A DNA stretch of 64,000 nucleotides from Phaeosaccion multiseriatum (lineage: Eukaryota > Ochrophyta, other classes), in the NCBI GenBank assembly GCA_965112735.1, contig OZ218950.1, positions 3,596,001 to 3,660,000 on the forward strand. The letters are read 5' to 3'. The translations under genes were made by a program, and so were the position numbers. This document shows, in pieces, positions 22,390 through 32,897 of the stretch; position 1 is the first letter of the stretch, and the number at the start of each line of letters is the position of its first letter. Under the pieces are notes generated by a model that saw only the letters and a list, made by a program, of their open reading frames with translations, was not told the DNA's origin and searched no databases.

Positions 22390-22766
22390 AAAGTGGCCAG
22401 GCCTGACGATTCAGTACGTGGGCGCTGCCGTGGAACGTCTCACGCTCCATCTCGGTAGTAGCTGCAGCAGCATGCGGAGGGCGCGCACCAATCGCATTAG
22501 CACTAGCGCACCTCCCTCTCGCCTCCGAGGGGATAGACCTCACTACGCGTCCTTCGTGCGAACACGCCCCCACCCCATGAAGACAGCCCAATCACGTTGC
22601 TAACTGAGTAGCATTCTACTGTGCTCCGTCGTCGCTCCTCAACTTCTCAGTCGCGTCTAAGCCAACGGGCAGCGATGGTGGTCGTCTGCAGCACGCCAGT
22701 GTCGCCTTCACCGCAAACCTGACGGACAAGTCGAGGGCCACACTGCGCTACGTACGGCAAGAGTGA
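22390..22766 (+). CDS. possible 3' exons of an unrecognised gene
   Basis: Exon 22390-22454 (after AACGCAG) reads KWPGLTIQYVGAAVERLTLHL and ends at donor GTAGTA. Exon 22651-22766 (after CTTCTCAG) continues in phase with VASKPTGSDGGRLQHASVAF and ends ANLTDKSRATLRYVRQE plus stop. Phase agreement and non-repetitive composition are the only support. The upstream exons were not resolved. It would be convergent with TEN1. Confidence 0.4.
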
Positions 22767-22827
22767 CAGCACAAGAGTTTCACACCCACAGGGCTATCGC
22801 ACTAAGTCTGAACCAACTCATGCAGTC

Positions 22828-22864
<37 letters not shown>

Positions 22865-22996
22865 CCGCGTTGAGAGGCTTGGGGCAAGCGGCCCAGCCCA
22901 ATCAGGTGTCGTCCGTGGCCTTCTATCAACCCTGAGCCTCCTTCGACAAGGTCAGAGTGGACCCCTCCCTCCCCCTCCGGACCATGAGGTTCCCGG

Positions 22997-23995
22997 TCAT
23001 AGACCTTGCTGGTAGACGGGGTTGGCCATGAAAGCCCTGCGCACCTTGAGCGCCTGCTCGAAGAGATGCAGGTCCATCCCGTCCACATTGCGGCACACAC
23101 GCACCCGCACCATGGGCACACCTCCACCCCGGGGGCTATCCACACTCTCCTGTGGGGCGGAAGGGCGGTAGCACACGAGAATGAGAGGGAGTACAAGCTC
23201 AGGAGGAGGAGAGTGAGTACGAGCTCCCTCTTAATCATAGTTGTCCCCCCCCCCCCCAGGCCCCTCCCTTTCTCCCCCCCTCCGGCGTTGTTATGCCCCA
23301 TTGCCCACCTGCGCATTCAGCCACTCCACTTCCCCGATGAATTCATACAATGAGTCGATATTGAGATTGAGCGGCTGCAGCTTGGTCGTGTCCAGGAGCA
23401 GCGACACTGTTCCACTTGTTGAGCTGCTGCTGCCGCTGCCGCTGTCCCCACTGTTTACATTGCCCTTTCCACCAAACGCTGCACCATTTCTGGTAGCGGC
23501 ATTATCGGCCTTCTTACTGCTGCCGCTGTTGTTGGCGTAGGACGAAGAGGTTTTTCTGTTGATGCCCCGTCCTCTCTGCTCCTGCTCCTGCGGCTGCTGC
23601 TCTCCCACCCTTCCCTCAATTATGGCAGTTTGCTTCACCGAGTCTTGCTCCTTAACGCTGCTCAAGCGGGGAAAGCGCGGCAAAACACAAGGAGAGCTAC
23701 ACAATGAGAGAGGAGGGTTGCGACAGGGCGGGAAACAAAAACATCCGCCAGAAACACGCAAGGACCACAGCTGCAGCACAACAATGACACAGCCTTTATG
23801 GATCTACGCAGGCAGATGATCCGGGGCAGAGAGAAGACAAATAGAGAGAGAGGGAGGGGGCAGCGAGTCGTCAGACAACACAGACCAAGGTCGTTACCTT
23901 CCTACCACTCGCACAGACCCCGTCATGGCCCCACTGGCGACCTCATGCAGCAAAGCCACCTTTCCCGGCTGGAACGATACGTCGAACTGGGCCAT
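22997..23995 (-). CDS. TEN1: CST complex subunit TEN1
   Basis: OB-fold subunit of the CTC1/CDC13-STN1-TEN1 complex, which binds telomeric single strands and assists Pol-alpha fill-in. Exons 23995-23898, 23657-23309 and 23149-22997 give 199 residues. The N-terminus (FDVSFQPGKVALLHEVASGAMTGSVRVVG) matches the first OB strands. After a long Ser/Gly/Asn-rich loop come LNIDSLYEFIGEVEWLN and VRVRVCRNVDGMDLHLFEQALKVRR, which parallel the vertebrate TEN1 C-terminus. Most animal TEN1 proteins have about 120 residues; the extra length here is the loop at about 50-120. The second acceptor is an NAG-NAG pair, so one Ser may be optional. Confidence 0.82.
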
Positions 23996-24191
23996 TGAGG
24001 AGCGAGGCTCCAAATTTGTCGTTTGTGTTTCTGGAATCGATTTGAATCGATTTTGGTGGAGTGACCATCTGGTGCCATCCTATCCCTCTTCCCTTCTCTC
24101 TCCTCTCTCTGATCTCTCTCTCTCTCTCTACAAGAACCTGTGGCCTGGAAGGAGGGAAGTAGAGGTAGCAACCGCAGCGCATATTCTAAGG

Positions 24192-24702
24192 ATGGAGCCT
24201 GTGGCCACAACAGACGCTGATACACCACAAGGGGTTGAAATGCGCCCCCCCACCCTCACTGCTGCCGAGGCGGAGGAACTGCTTGCCAAGCGGATGTTCA
24301 TGGGAGGTTGCCTCTTCCTGCCGTGGCTTTGGGTGGCCAACTTGTGGTACTTCTACCCTAAATTAAAGGCAGGGGTGGTGAACCCCGCTGCAAAGAAATG
24401 TAAGCAAGAGAGAGAGATAGGTGTCGGTTACGTGAGAACCTTGAGTTGTCCATGGTTGTCTGCCTTTCACGGCCGCCTTGCTTGCCTCTTACGTGCAACC
24501 CTCCCCACCCTACCAACCTCTTTCTCTTCGCCGCGCCACCCTGCTGTTAGGGATCCGCTATTCAGCCTTTGGCGCTACGATTGAGGTCACCATCTTCTTC
24601 ATCTGGGTGTTAGTCATTCAGCTACGCTGGCGGTCCATGCTACCCGGATTTTCTTCCTATATGACCCTATTGCCCGAAGAGGAACAGTCGGGGGGCTGGT
24701 GA
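24192..24702 (+). CDS. PSENEN: gamma-secretase subunit PEN-2
   Basis: Small membrane subunit that activates presenilin in the gamma-secretase intramembrane protease. Exons 24192-24399 and 24551-24702 give 119 residues. The family pattern is clear: LLAKRMFMGGCLFLPWLWVANLWYFYPKL (first hydrophobic hairpin), KKWIRYSAFGATIEVTIFFIWVLVIQLRWRSM (second membrane segment after the conserved W-R-S), then a short lumenal tail. The start is 196 bases from the divergent TEN1 start. Confidence 0.92.
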
Positions 24703-25580
24703 TGACTGGCGCATTAACTTTCAGCAAACACGCCTGATAAAGGGTGCAGCCTACGGAGCGGTGGGTGTGGAACCCACAGAGCACGTTGGGGAGAAACAGC
24801 AGTTTTTCCCGAATGCAGGTAGAGAGAGAAATGCTACTTATGGAGGTCCGGGTATTGCGCTGGGGTGATGAATGACGCCGCAAAAGACTGGATGCTTGGC
24901 GTTGGCGGTGGCGCGGTCTCTCTCGAGGTGTCACTCGGGGCAAGAACTGGAGCTCTGGGCCAGGTTGTCGACCTCGAACGGCTTGAAACGGGGCGTGACC
25001 GAGTGTCGCTGGTCTATTTGGGAAGACCACACTCTCGAGGGGGATAGTCTGCTGCAGTACGCGTGTGAGGTCACCTTGCCGAGGGTTCGAGGGTGGCCCA
25101 GCTCTGTCGCTGTCTCCTCTGCAGAGACAGGAAGCGTGGAGTTGTACAACGCCGCTGAAAGCGAAGCGGGGCCCTTGGCCCTTGGCTGACGCGACTTTTG
25201 TGTTAACTCCCTAGGAGAGAGAGAAGAGAAGAGAAAGCGTATCGCGATGAAAACTGGGGGTGATGAAGATCCCAGAGGTCAGCATGGCTGGACCGAGGCT
25301 GCTGCTTCTGCTGCCTGTCGAGACGGTTCTGCTTTCTCTTGGGCTGAGCAGGGCTGGCAAAGGAGGGGCTGTTGGTTTTCGTTTCCGACCTTGGCAGATG
25401 GAAGCAAAGGATAACGAGGAAGGAAGGGGAGAGGGGTGATGCGAAATGAAGAGTGATGACAGTGATGAGATATGTCAGCAGCGGCACCGCCTGGTAACGT
25501 GGACTGACGAGCACGAAGGCCCTATGGATACAATTAATGATTTTTTTCTTTCGCTCCACTCCCCCCCGCCCCCCCCATAA

Positions 25581-25771
25581 TCGACCCCTGACGCACTATC
25601 GCCCACATTCGGCCCCTGACATGCTTCTGAGACAGGCCAGCCCAGAAGCAGGAAGCAGCTTTGGTTCCAGCCGGCCAGGCAGGAACCAGGGTCGCCTCAG
25701 AAGTAAGCATGTCAGGGGCCGACCACATAGCGAAATAGCGGACTGGCGCCGGATAGCGTGTCAGGGGTCGA
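25581..25771. mobile_element. MITE-like element, copy B (outer, interrupted)
   Basis: The left end is base-for-base the same 20 bases as copy A (TCGACCCCTGAC...), and the match to the inverted right end of copy A continues about 7 more bases. The right end (25752-25771) is the inverse with two mismatches. The interior is interrupted by copy C at 25609-25722; without it the element is about 71 bases. Flanks (CCATAA and CCCACC) show no matching target duplication, so this copy may be older or damaged. Confidence 0.7.
25609..25722. mobile_element. MITE-like element, copy C (nested inside copy B)
   Basis: A 114-base element with 18 perfectly matching terminal inverted bases (beginning TCGGCCCCTGAC), extended by an imperfect CTGAG arm. 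It is flanked on both sides by CCACAT (25603-25608 and 25723-25728), a 6-base target duplication within copy B. The interior is non-coding. Confidence 0.8.
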
Positions 25772-25884
25772 CCCACCTGGCGATCACAAATTCGCCGAAG
25801 AACCAACAGCCTTAGAAGACCTATACAACAGACCTGAACGTTAGCCTAAAGCAGGAACACAAGCAAAACAATCAATATTAAACC

Positions 25885-28800
25885 ATGGAACAAGCAGAGA
25901 TAGCCTCTCTTCCTCCTCCTCCACCTTCTGCTGAGCGTCAGCAAGAGTCTCCAGCACCGGCAGGATCTGAAGGAGGGACGGAGGATGCAACCGCCCGAGC
26001 GCTGGTCAGAGTCTTGGCAGACTTCGACAACCTCCGAGGAAGAGACGACAACCCCGAAAGGGAGCCTTTCAAGTACAAGTATGCGGCAAGGGATCTCCTC
26101 GAGAAGGCCATGAAGGAGGAGAAGCTTGACACGGGCGATGAGGTGAGAGGAAGGGCATGATCAGCGAGTGGATGAAAGGGAGGGGCCAGGACTCTTCCTC
26201 GTGCTGCCTCTTTATTCAGCCTCGTGATGAAGCTGACGTGTTCCAACAGCAATGGACTATAAAAATGTACATAAGGCATTCCAAGGGACAGGCTTTCTCT
26301 TTTCAACCCTGTCCCGCGCTATCAATCCCCCCCATCCCTCCCAACTCTATCGGCAGCTCCGTTCTTCTGCTCATGCTGCTATTTCTGCTTTCCATCGGCG
26401 ACTGATCCGATTCATTGTTGATGCAAGGACCAAGATTATTCGTGCACCCTTGTACTTGACCTGACCCTGACCTGATGCTGAACTCTCGCTGTGACCGCTG
26501 CTGCTGCTGCTCCTGCCGGTGATGGACTATGCTTTCCGTTACGCGTCAAACCTCTCGAGTGCAGATCGTTATGGCCCGAGTGAACTACCGCTTCGGTGCT
26601 CTGGCCCTGGAGGTGGAAGAGCCGCACATCGCAGAAGAGAAGCTCTCTCAGGGTGAGTGAGGCGGCAATACGGAGGGCGTTCGCTCTTGGAGATAAGAGG
26701 ACATGTGTCGCCGTGCCCATGCCATGAGATAATAAAATCTCTTCTTTTCGTGGTCGTTTTGTGCACCACTTCAGCGGCCGAGGCGATGTATCCCGGGTTA
26801 GTTGCTGCCATCTTGGAGGCAAGCGGCGACGAGATTGGGCAAGAGCGGGACGCGTCAGAGGGAGAAGGCGCCCTCGACAAGGAGCAGCAGCAGGTGAGGG
26901 AAGGGTCGAGGACCGCAGTGGGGTGGGAAGCCTCCGGGACAAAAGCGGCGAGGATGTTCTACAACAGACAGAGCGGGACTTCAGGGGACATTCATCCCGT
27001 TCTCCTTTGTCTGTCTCAGGCTCTACCTCATCGCTCACAACCGGTCGTCCCTTGTCCCTTATTATGCCCTCGAAAAGAAGGAGGAGGAGGCATCGATAGA
27101 GAAGAGAGAGACGAGAGAGGCCAAAGCTTTAGAAGCGAAGCCTTCCTTAGCGGCGAAGCTCATACCAGAGGAGACTATGGACACCCTGAATCAGCTGGGT
27201 ATCCTGTGGGTGCAGAGAGAGTGTCCTAGGAAAGGCCTGCTCTTTCTTCAGGCCGCTGACCGGTAGGTTCAAAGGGATCCCGAGCTTTGCTTTGCTTTCC
27301 GTTTTAGGCTTCACTTCGCAGCCGCCGCAAGGTTTTTGATATCCAAGCCAAGCGCTGTCCTCAGTTAGTTTCGAACTACCCCAGCTGAGCCTCTCTGATC
27401 TCCTTGGTGCTTGCTTCTAATGACCCACCCGTGCACAGACATTTCAATTACGTGGCAAGCGCCGCAGCTGCGGCTCCCGCCCAGGAAGAAGAAGAAACGC
27501 CACCCCCATCCGGCAAGAAAGCCCTTCGCTCAGAGGCCGTGCTGGCCCCATCTGCCTCCGTGGACGGCGAGGCTGGCGGGGGCGCCGTCGACGCAGAGGC
27601 GACGGTGGGAGTAGCAGCCGCAACAGTGGAACGGCCGGGGGAGGCCTCAGCTTGCGACAGTCACGCGTGCATGCCCAAGATGCGCAGTCTGCAGACGCAC
27701 ACCTTCTTCTATCTGGCGCAGGTGTATGGGCAGCTGCGCGACGTGGAGAAGGCGTCCAGGTGCGTGCGTGCGTGCGTGCGTGCATGCGTACGTGTGTGGG
27801 TGTGTGGGTGCGTGCGTGTGTGGGTGCGCGAGTGCGCTGGGGCTCGCTCTACGGTGTGTAAGCTCCGAGTAGTGCCCAATTCGCAATACTGATGTGTGTG
27901 TGTGTGTGGGTGATGAGCGTGCGTATGTACTGTACATGTGTGCTTTGTTTATGTGCTTGCTACCGAATGTTCTCGCACGCGGTCACGCACGACTCCCTGC
28001 TGCTCTTTGTGGCGCTATTGCCTCACTACCCGCAATGGCTATGTCGGATGCAACTGTTCTGCAGGTACTGCTATCTCACGTTGCAGCGGCAGCTGCTACT
28101 GTCTGCCGGTACCGCTGGCGAGGCCACTCCCAATCTGTGCTTTAATCCGCTAGAGTGGAGTAAAAACGCGTGCTTTCTCGCGGATTTCTACATGGGAAGG
28201 TAAGAAAAAAAGAAAGAAGGAGGGGAGGAGTTTGAATACGGGGGTGGTGGGACTGCTCAATCCACAGCCCAAACTACACTTGGCCCTCAGCGAGGGAGTG
28301 GGGGGGGGGGAGATAGGACCATGAGGGAGAAGGATTTCGACCTTTTCTGGATCGACCGCTGACGGCCTTAGGTACTGTCCCGCCTTGCCTGCACCCTTCG
28401 CTGTCCACCCTCTCCTCTGTTCTTGGCCAGGAATGACTTCGCAACCGCCGGGCACTGCCTTGCCGCATCACGAGCCGTGCTTCGTCTGCTAGGCAGGAGG
28501 GAAGGAGAGGGGACGGGGAAGGGGGGGGCAGAGGTGGATTCTGGCAAGGGCATGAGCGAGAGTGAGAGTGAAAGTGAGAGCGAGGGCAAGGACAAGGGCA
28601 GTAGTGGTAGCGCTAGTACTGGAGAGCATAGCGATGGCGACGACGAGGAATACCTAGAGCGCTGGGCAGATGTGCAGAGGAGGCTGGGGCGGCTCTACGT
28701 CATCATCATGCAGGTCAAGCACGAGGAGAAGATGCTGCAGGAGAACGGAATGTCGCCAGAGGAGGCCAGGGCATTGCTTGCAGGAGCAGGAGCAGGAGGA

Positions 28801-30525
28801 GCAGGACATGGATTTGGACCAGGGTCAGGGTCAGGGTCAGCAGTCGGGGAGGAGAGAGTCCGCTTCACAGGTTTGGAGATTGAGGACCCACCCTTGACGG
28901 ACTTGTCCACCATCGAAGCCGATTTTGAGAGTATGCGGGAGCTTTTCAAAAAGGCGAACGGGCACCTGGAGACGGCCAAAGGCTTCTTTGTGCTGGACGG
29001 GTACGTGAGTGACCACGTGCGTCTGTTGCAGGACGTGAGTAGGGCCTACAAGTACCTGCTGGGCTTTGAGGAGGACGCCAAGAGACAAACGGCCATGCTC
29101 AGCAGGAGGGCTACGGCACTGCACCCTATTCTCAAGGTGAGTGAGTGAGTTGTGGCTTGTGGGTTTGTGGCCATCTTTGCAGGAAGGGAGGGAGGGAGCT
29201 CAGAACATCAATGTAGGGAGGGAGAAGGACTGAATCATGTCCTCTCCTCACGCCGTCGCCGCGGTTTTTTCTGTTGTCTTGGGGACCGGTGCAAATTTAC
29301 CTTACATTACGACACGACGCCAGGTTTTGGGAAAGAAGGCGTACGGAGATCTCGTCAAGGAGCTTGCCTTTGAGCTGGGAGAGGTGAGTGAGGCAGCAGT
29401 AGGGAAGGAAAGGGAAGGGAAGGGAAGGGAAGGGAGGTAGAGGAGGGACGGGGAGGAGGAGCAGGAGCAGGAGGCCCATCCACAGCCTGCACTGACACTG
29501 AAATTGGAAACGACCAGGTGTACATGCGGCTCTCAGAGCTCAAGGAGGCGAGCTTGGAGGAGAAGCGCAAGATCAAGGGCAAGGCCCCCACGGCAGGCAT
29601 TGAGAAGCTGGACCAGCTGCTGGGGGACGCCATTGACTGCTTCAGGGAGTTCAGCGGCATGTATGAAGGTTAGACTGCTCGGCTGTGAGGCTGTGTGGCT
29701 GTTCGTACGAGTCATGATGTGCTTGCTTGCTTGGGTGCTAATGCTACGGGGGGGTGCATGGGTGGGCAGTGGGGGGCGGAGGAAAGAGAGGATTGTGAGG
29801 CTGGCGGATTGAGGCTCGGGAAAGTTCCAAGGCAGCTCGCATGGGGTATTCATTCCGCTTCATATGTTGCATGTTGTACAGGCGAAGGCGGCGACGAAGT
29901 GGAGCGGGAGACAGTGGGGCCTTACTTGCGCAGTCACTTCCATGTGGCGCGGCTGCTTGGACGGAGAGAGAACACAGCCAAGACTATGGAGGAGGCCGTC
30001 GAAGCGCTGGGGCGGAGTCTCAAAGGTGAGTTGACTTCAGTCGTCCGCTTGCGAAGGTTCAAGCTGGAAGCTGTGTTGAAGGATAAAGCTGTAAGCCTTG
30101 TTTTATGTACATGTGTGGCATGTGTGCGTGGGTGGGTGCGTGGACGAGTGCGAATACTGACTTGGAGGAGGTTGCTGCAGTTTTGTTGCGAGGCAGAAAA
30201 TGCCCACCTCCTCCCGCCTCGTCTCTAGCATGTGCCTTACAAAAGGCACACCACCTCTCTCTCTCTCTCACTCGCACCTCCTTCTCTAACTCTCTTTCTC
30301 TCTATCGCTCTCTCTCTCATTCCTCGCGCACGCCCCGTCTCCCCCCCCTCTTTGCATGTGCGCGCGTGGACAGAGTACGAGTGGGTGGTGGAGCATGCCC
30401 CCAAGGTGACGGGCGACGAGGAAGCGCACAAAGCGGTCTTCGCCGCGGAGCTAGACATCGCCAAGCAGATGAAGGAGCTGCTGCCGCACAAAATAGCCAG
30501 AGCCTCATCGGCTTCTCGAAGATAG
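25885..30525 (+). CDS. KIFBP: KIF-binding protein (KBP/KIFBP) homologue
   Basis: TPR-like helical protein that in animals binds kinesin motor domains. Eleven exons: 25885-26142, 26565-26652, 26775-26893 (or 26922), 27020-27262, 27439-27759, 28065-28199, 28431-29136, 29324-29383, 29518-29668, 29882-30025, 30374-30525; about 790 residues. Family segments appear in order: EPFKYKYAARDLLEKA, NQLGILWVQRE, THTFFYLAQVYGQLRDVEKASRYCYLTLQRQL, FNPLEWSKNACFLADFY, KANGHLETAKGFFVLDGYVSDHVRLLQD, HFHVARLLGR, EYEWVVEHAPK and AKQMKELLPHKI. One phase conflict: the strong donor CAG|GTGAGG ending exon 3 at 26893 does not match the acceptor at 27019; a weaker donor after 26922 would. Ser/Glu inserts enlarge exon 7. 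A transport or cytoskeletal role is inferred from the family. Confidence 0.88.
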
Positions 30526-30897
30526 TACCGAAGGACCGTAGGACCCAAATCAAAGCCAAGGGCTGGGGCATTCCGACCGCAGTAGAGTGCTCGCTCGCAA
30601 CATTGCATGGTCTTGGGGCAGCGGGCGGGAGCCACTCTCTCAGCTCCAGAGCATACCCCACCCGGGCATTGCGCATTTTCCTGCCGCGCGCCCATATGCA
30701 CCCTTAGGCCTCCACCTAGCGGTGAACAAGAGTAACCCGCTGCTGCTGGAGCTGCTGCGGCTTCCCAATGAGATAAACTCATTCAACCCGATCCCTCTGC
30801 TTCTCAAGTAACGTCACACAAGCGCCCGCCGACGTCAGTCCGTTGCGTCCGTCAGCGTCACATGTCTCATGACTCATATAACCTCACAACCGCACCA
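30526..30897. other. convergent intergenic, no gene seen
   Basis: Three-prime flanks of KIFBP (+) and YbeY (-). A + frame at 30587-30811 reads through but has no recognisable content. Confidence 0.4.
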
Positions 30898-32897
30898 TCA
30901 TGATGCTGCCGCCATGTCCAGCAGGCCCTTCTCCTCGAGCAGCTTGACGAGGCGCTCCTCCTCCCCCACCATGACCTCGTACTCCCCGTCCTCCTCGTGG
31001 TCGTGTCCCACCAGATGGCACAGGCCGTGTATCATGAGGAGCGTGAGGCGCCGCTCCATGTCGAACACATTGGCCATGGCACCGCTCACGCCTCGCTCGG
31101 TGCAGGGGCCGTCCAGCTCAAACGACAGCCTGCGTGTTTGCGTGTGTGCGTGCGTGCGTGTGTGTGTGTGGGGGGGGGGGGGTGTATGGGGGTGGGCGTA
31201 CGTGCGTAGGCGAGATTTGGCGGGCAAAGCACTTCGTAGTGATGTATCGTTTCCCCTCCGTGCCAGGCAACGGGTCCGGGGCACGGACCTATCTCTCTCC
31301 TGCAGTTTGCCCAAGCAGGGCACAGAAACACACTCACACACACAAACTAACCTGTCTCTCTCAATTTGTCTGGCCACGTACGGGAGTGAAACTACCATCT
31401 CTCCTAGGTCCATTTCGTATGGGGAAAACAGGTCAGGCTTGACGCCGGGGGGAATGAAAGCCTCCACGGGGAAGGACAGGATGTCCGTTGACTTTGCTTT
31501 GCTGCGGTACCTGTGGACCAAACCCGACAAGCACAACAGAAACAAAGGGCAGGAGGAGAGAGAGCGAGGGGGCAGGGAATCTTGAGAAGCTCTCCCTGAT
31601 CCCTAACCTTTTGCATCTGACTTACTGACTTACTGGCTATTGAGTTCCCTGACAGTCTGGTCGGTGGTGAGCCACACTCCAAGGTCCCAGTTGCCCACCC
31701 CGAGCGCCGCCATGGCTTCCCTTAGCTGCTGCTCCAGCCTGTGTTCGTCAATGTCCGGGAAGGCGCGCTGCGTGTTCTTGAAGATTATGTCGCCTTGGGC
31801 CCGTGGGACAAGGCAGGGGAGCAGCAGGAGCCGAAGCAGCAGAGCAGATCAAAGAGAGAGATAGATGCGTATATGAGGAGCGTTGAAGGAACTGAACGAG
31901 GAGCACGTTCCTGGCTTTCTTGGAATGATATGATCGCAAAGCGAACGAATGAGTGTGTACTTGGAGCTCCACACTTTTCCTTCTCTTATGCAGCACGTCC
32001 TCCATATCTCTCCTTCCTTCCCTCCTACCCTCTGAACTGCACTCATGTGCCTTGACTTGACTGACGCACCGGTCTCTCGATCGAAGTTATTTCGGGGGTC
32101 GTTCGCTATTTCCTCGTCCTCCCGCAAGGCGGCTTCCTCCTCCTCCCCCACTTCATAGTACTCGTCCTCGTCGTCGTCATCATCGTAATCCTCGTCATCG
32201 TCATCATCATCCTGTGGCAGACAGAGGAGAACAAGAGCGGTTTGGAAGGAGCGGATGTTAAGGGGAAGAAGCAGAAACCAACCGTGCTGCTTCGTGTGGG
32301 GACCACGGGACCGAGAGAAAGGCAAGCAGGCAGGGCCTCCCGACATGACTGCGATCACTGTAAGCCCCAAACGCGTACCTCAAAAAGCATGTCGGCGAGG
32401 TTCACTGCCCCCATCCCCGGAATGTTCATTGTTTTACCAGGCACGACGGGAGCCCCTGCTCTCACTGCGGCCCTTGACTCTGCCCGGGCCTGGGCCGCCT
32501 CTACTTCCGCCCTGTCGGCATGGTCCCCGCCCTCCTCCTGGGCGCCGTCCAGTATCAGAGCGTGGAGGTGCGGCCACTTCCAATACCGTCTGTACGACCG
32601 CGTGCGGCCCAGCTCCCAGCCCATCCCCCTGCGCCTTTTCACCCTTGACGCAGCAACTTGCGTAGTGCCAGTGGGAAAACCCATACAGGGCCGCACGAAC
32701 CCAGCCGAGTATGCTCGTGATGACTGTGGTGTGGACTGGAAGCCGCGACTCAGCACCCAGCCCTTTGCTCCGGCCTTCCCTCGTCCTGCTGCTGCTGCTG
32801 CTGCAAGCCTAGAGCACCCGAGGCAAAAATTCATGCTCTCTGTTCCTACAACCACTACTGCTGCTGCTGCTACTGCCCCCGCTGCTGAGAACCTCAT
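30898..32897 (-). CDS. ybeY: YbeY/UPF0054-type single-strand endoribonuclease, organelle-targeted
   Basis: Zinc endoribonuclease used for 16S rRNA 3'-end maturation and ribosome quality control in bacteria and plastids. Five exons, 32897-32379, 32211-32070, 31793-31634, 31510-31352 and 31129-30898, close to 403 residues. The core holds YRSKAKSTDILSFPVEAF and the zinc motif HGLCHLVGHDH (H361, H365, H371). The Cys in place of the usual Leu within HGxLH is a small departure. Residues 1-60 are Ala/Arg-rich without a clear signal peptide; import into plastid or mitochondrion is inferred because the substrate is bacterial-type rRNA. Exon 2 encodes an acidic stretch (about 174-200, nearly all Asp/Glu) not typical of the family. 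The next exon (GDIIFKNTQRAFPDIDEHRLEQQLR) begins the YbeY fold. Confidence 0.9.

Larger units (their letters stand above)
24703..25884. other. intergenic region with unassigned frames and a nested element
   Basis: Overlapping + frames at 24865-25189 have fairly ordinary composition (for example GALGQVVDLERLETGRDRVS in one frame and LLQYACEVTLPRVRGWPSSV in another), but no splice logic joins them and neither is recognised. The inverted-repeat elements at 25581-25771 follow. Nothing else is seen. Confidence 0.35.

Noticed and set aside
23823-28550. Bacterial-style operons, CRISPR arrays or tRNA genes
   Set aside because: Direct repeats seen here and elsewhere are simple microsatellites without spacer structure, and no cloverleaf with a T-loop GTTCRANNC consensus was recognised by eye in the window.
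28815-28847. GGGTCAGGGTCAGGG repeat as a telomere-like tract
   Set aside because: It is an in-frame Gly/Ser-coding repeat within KIFBP exon 7, too short and interrupted to be telomeric.
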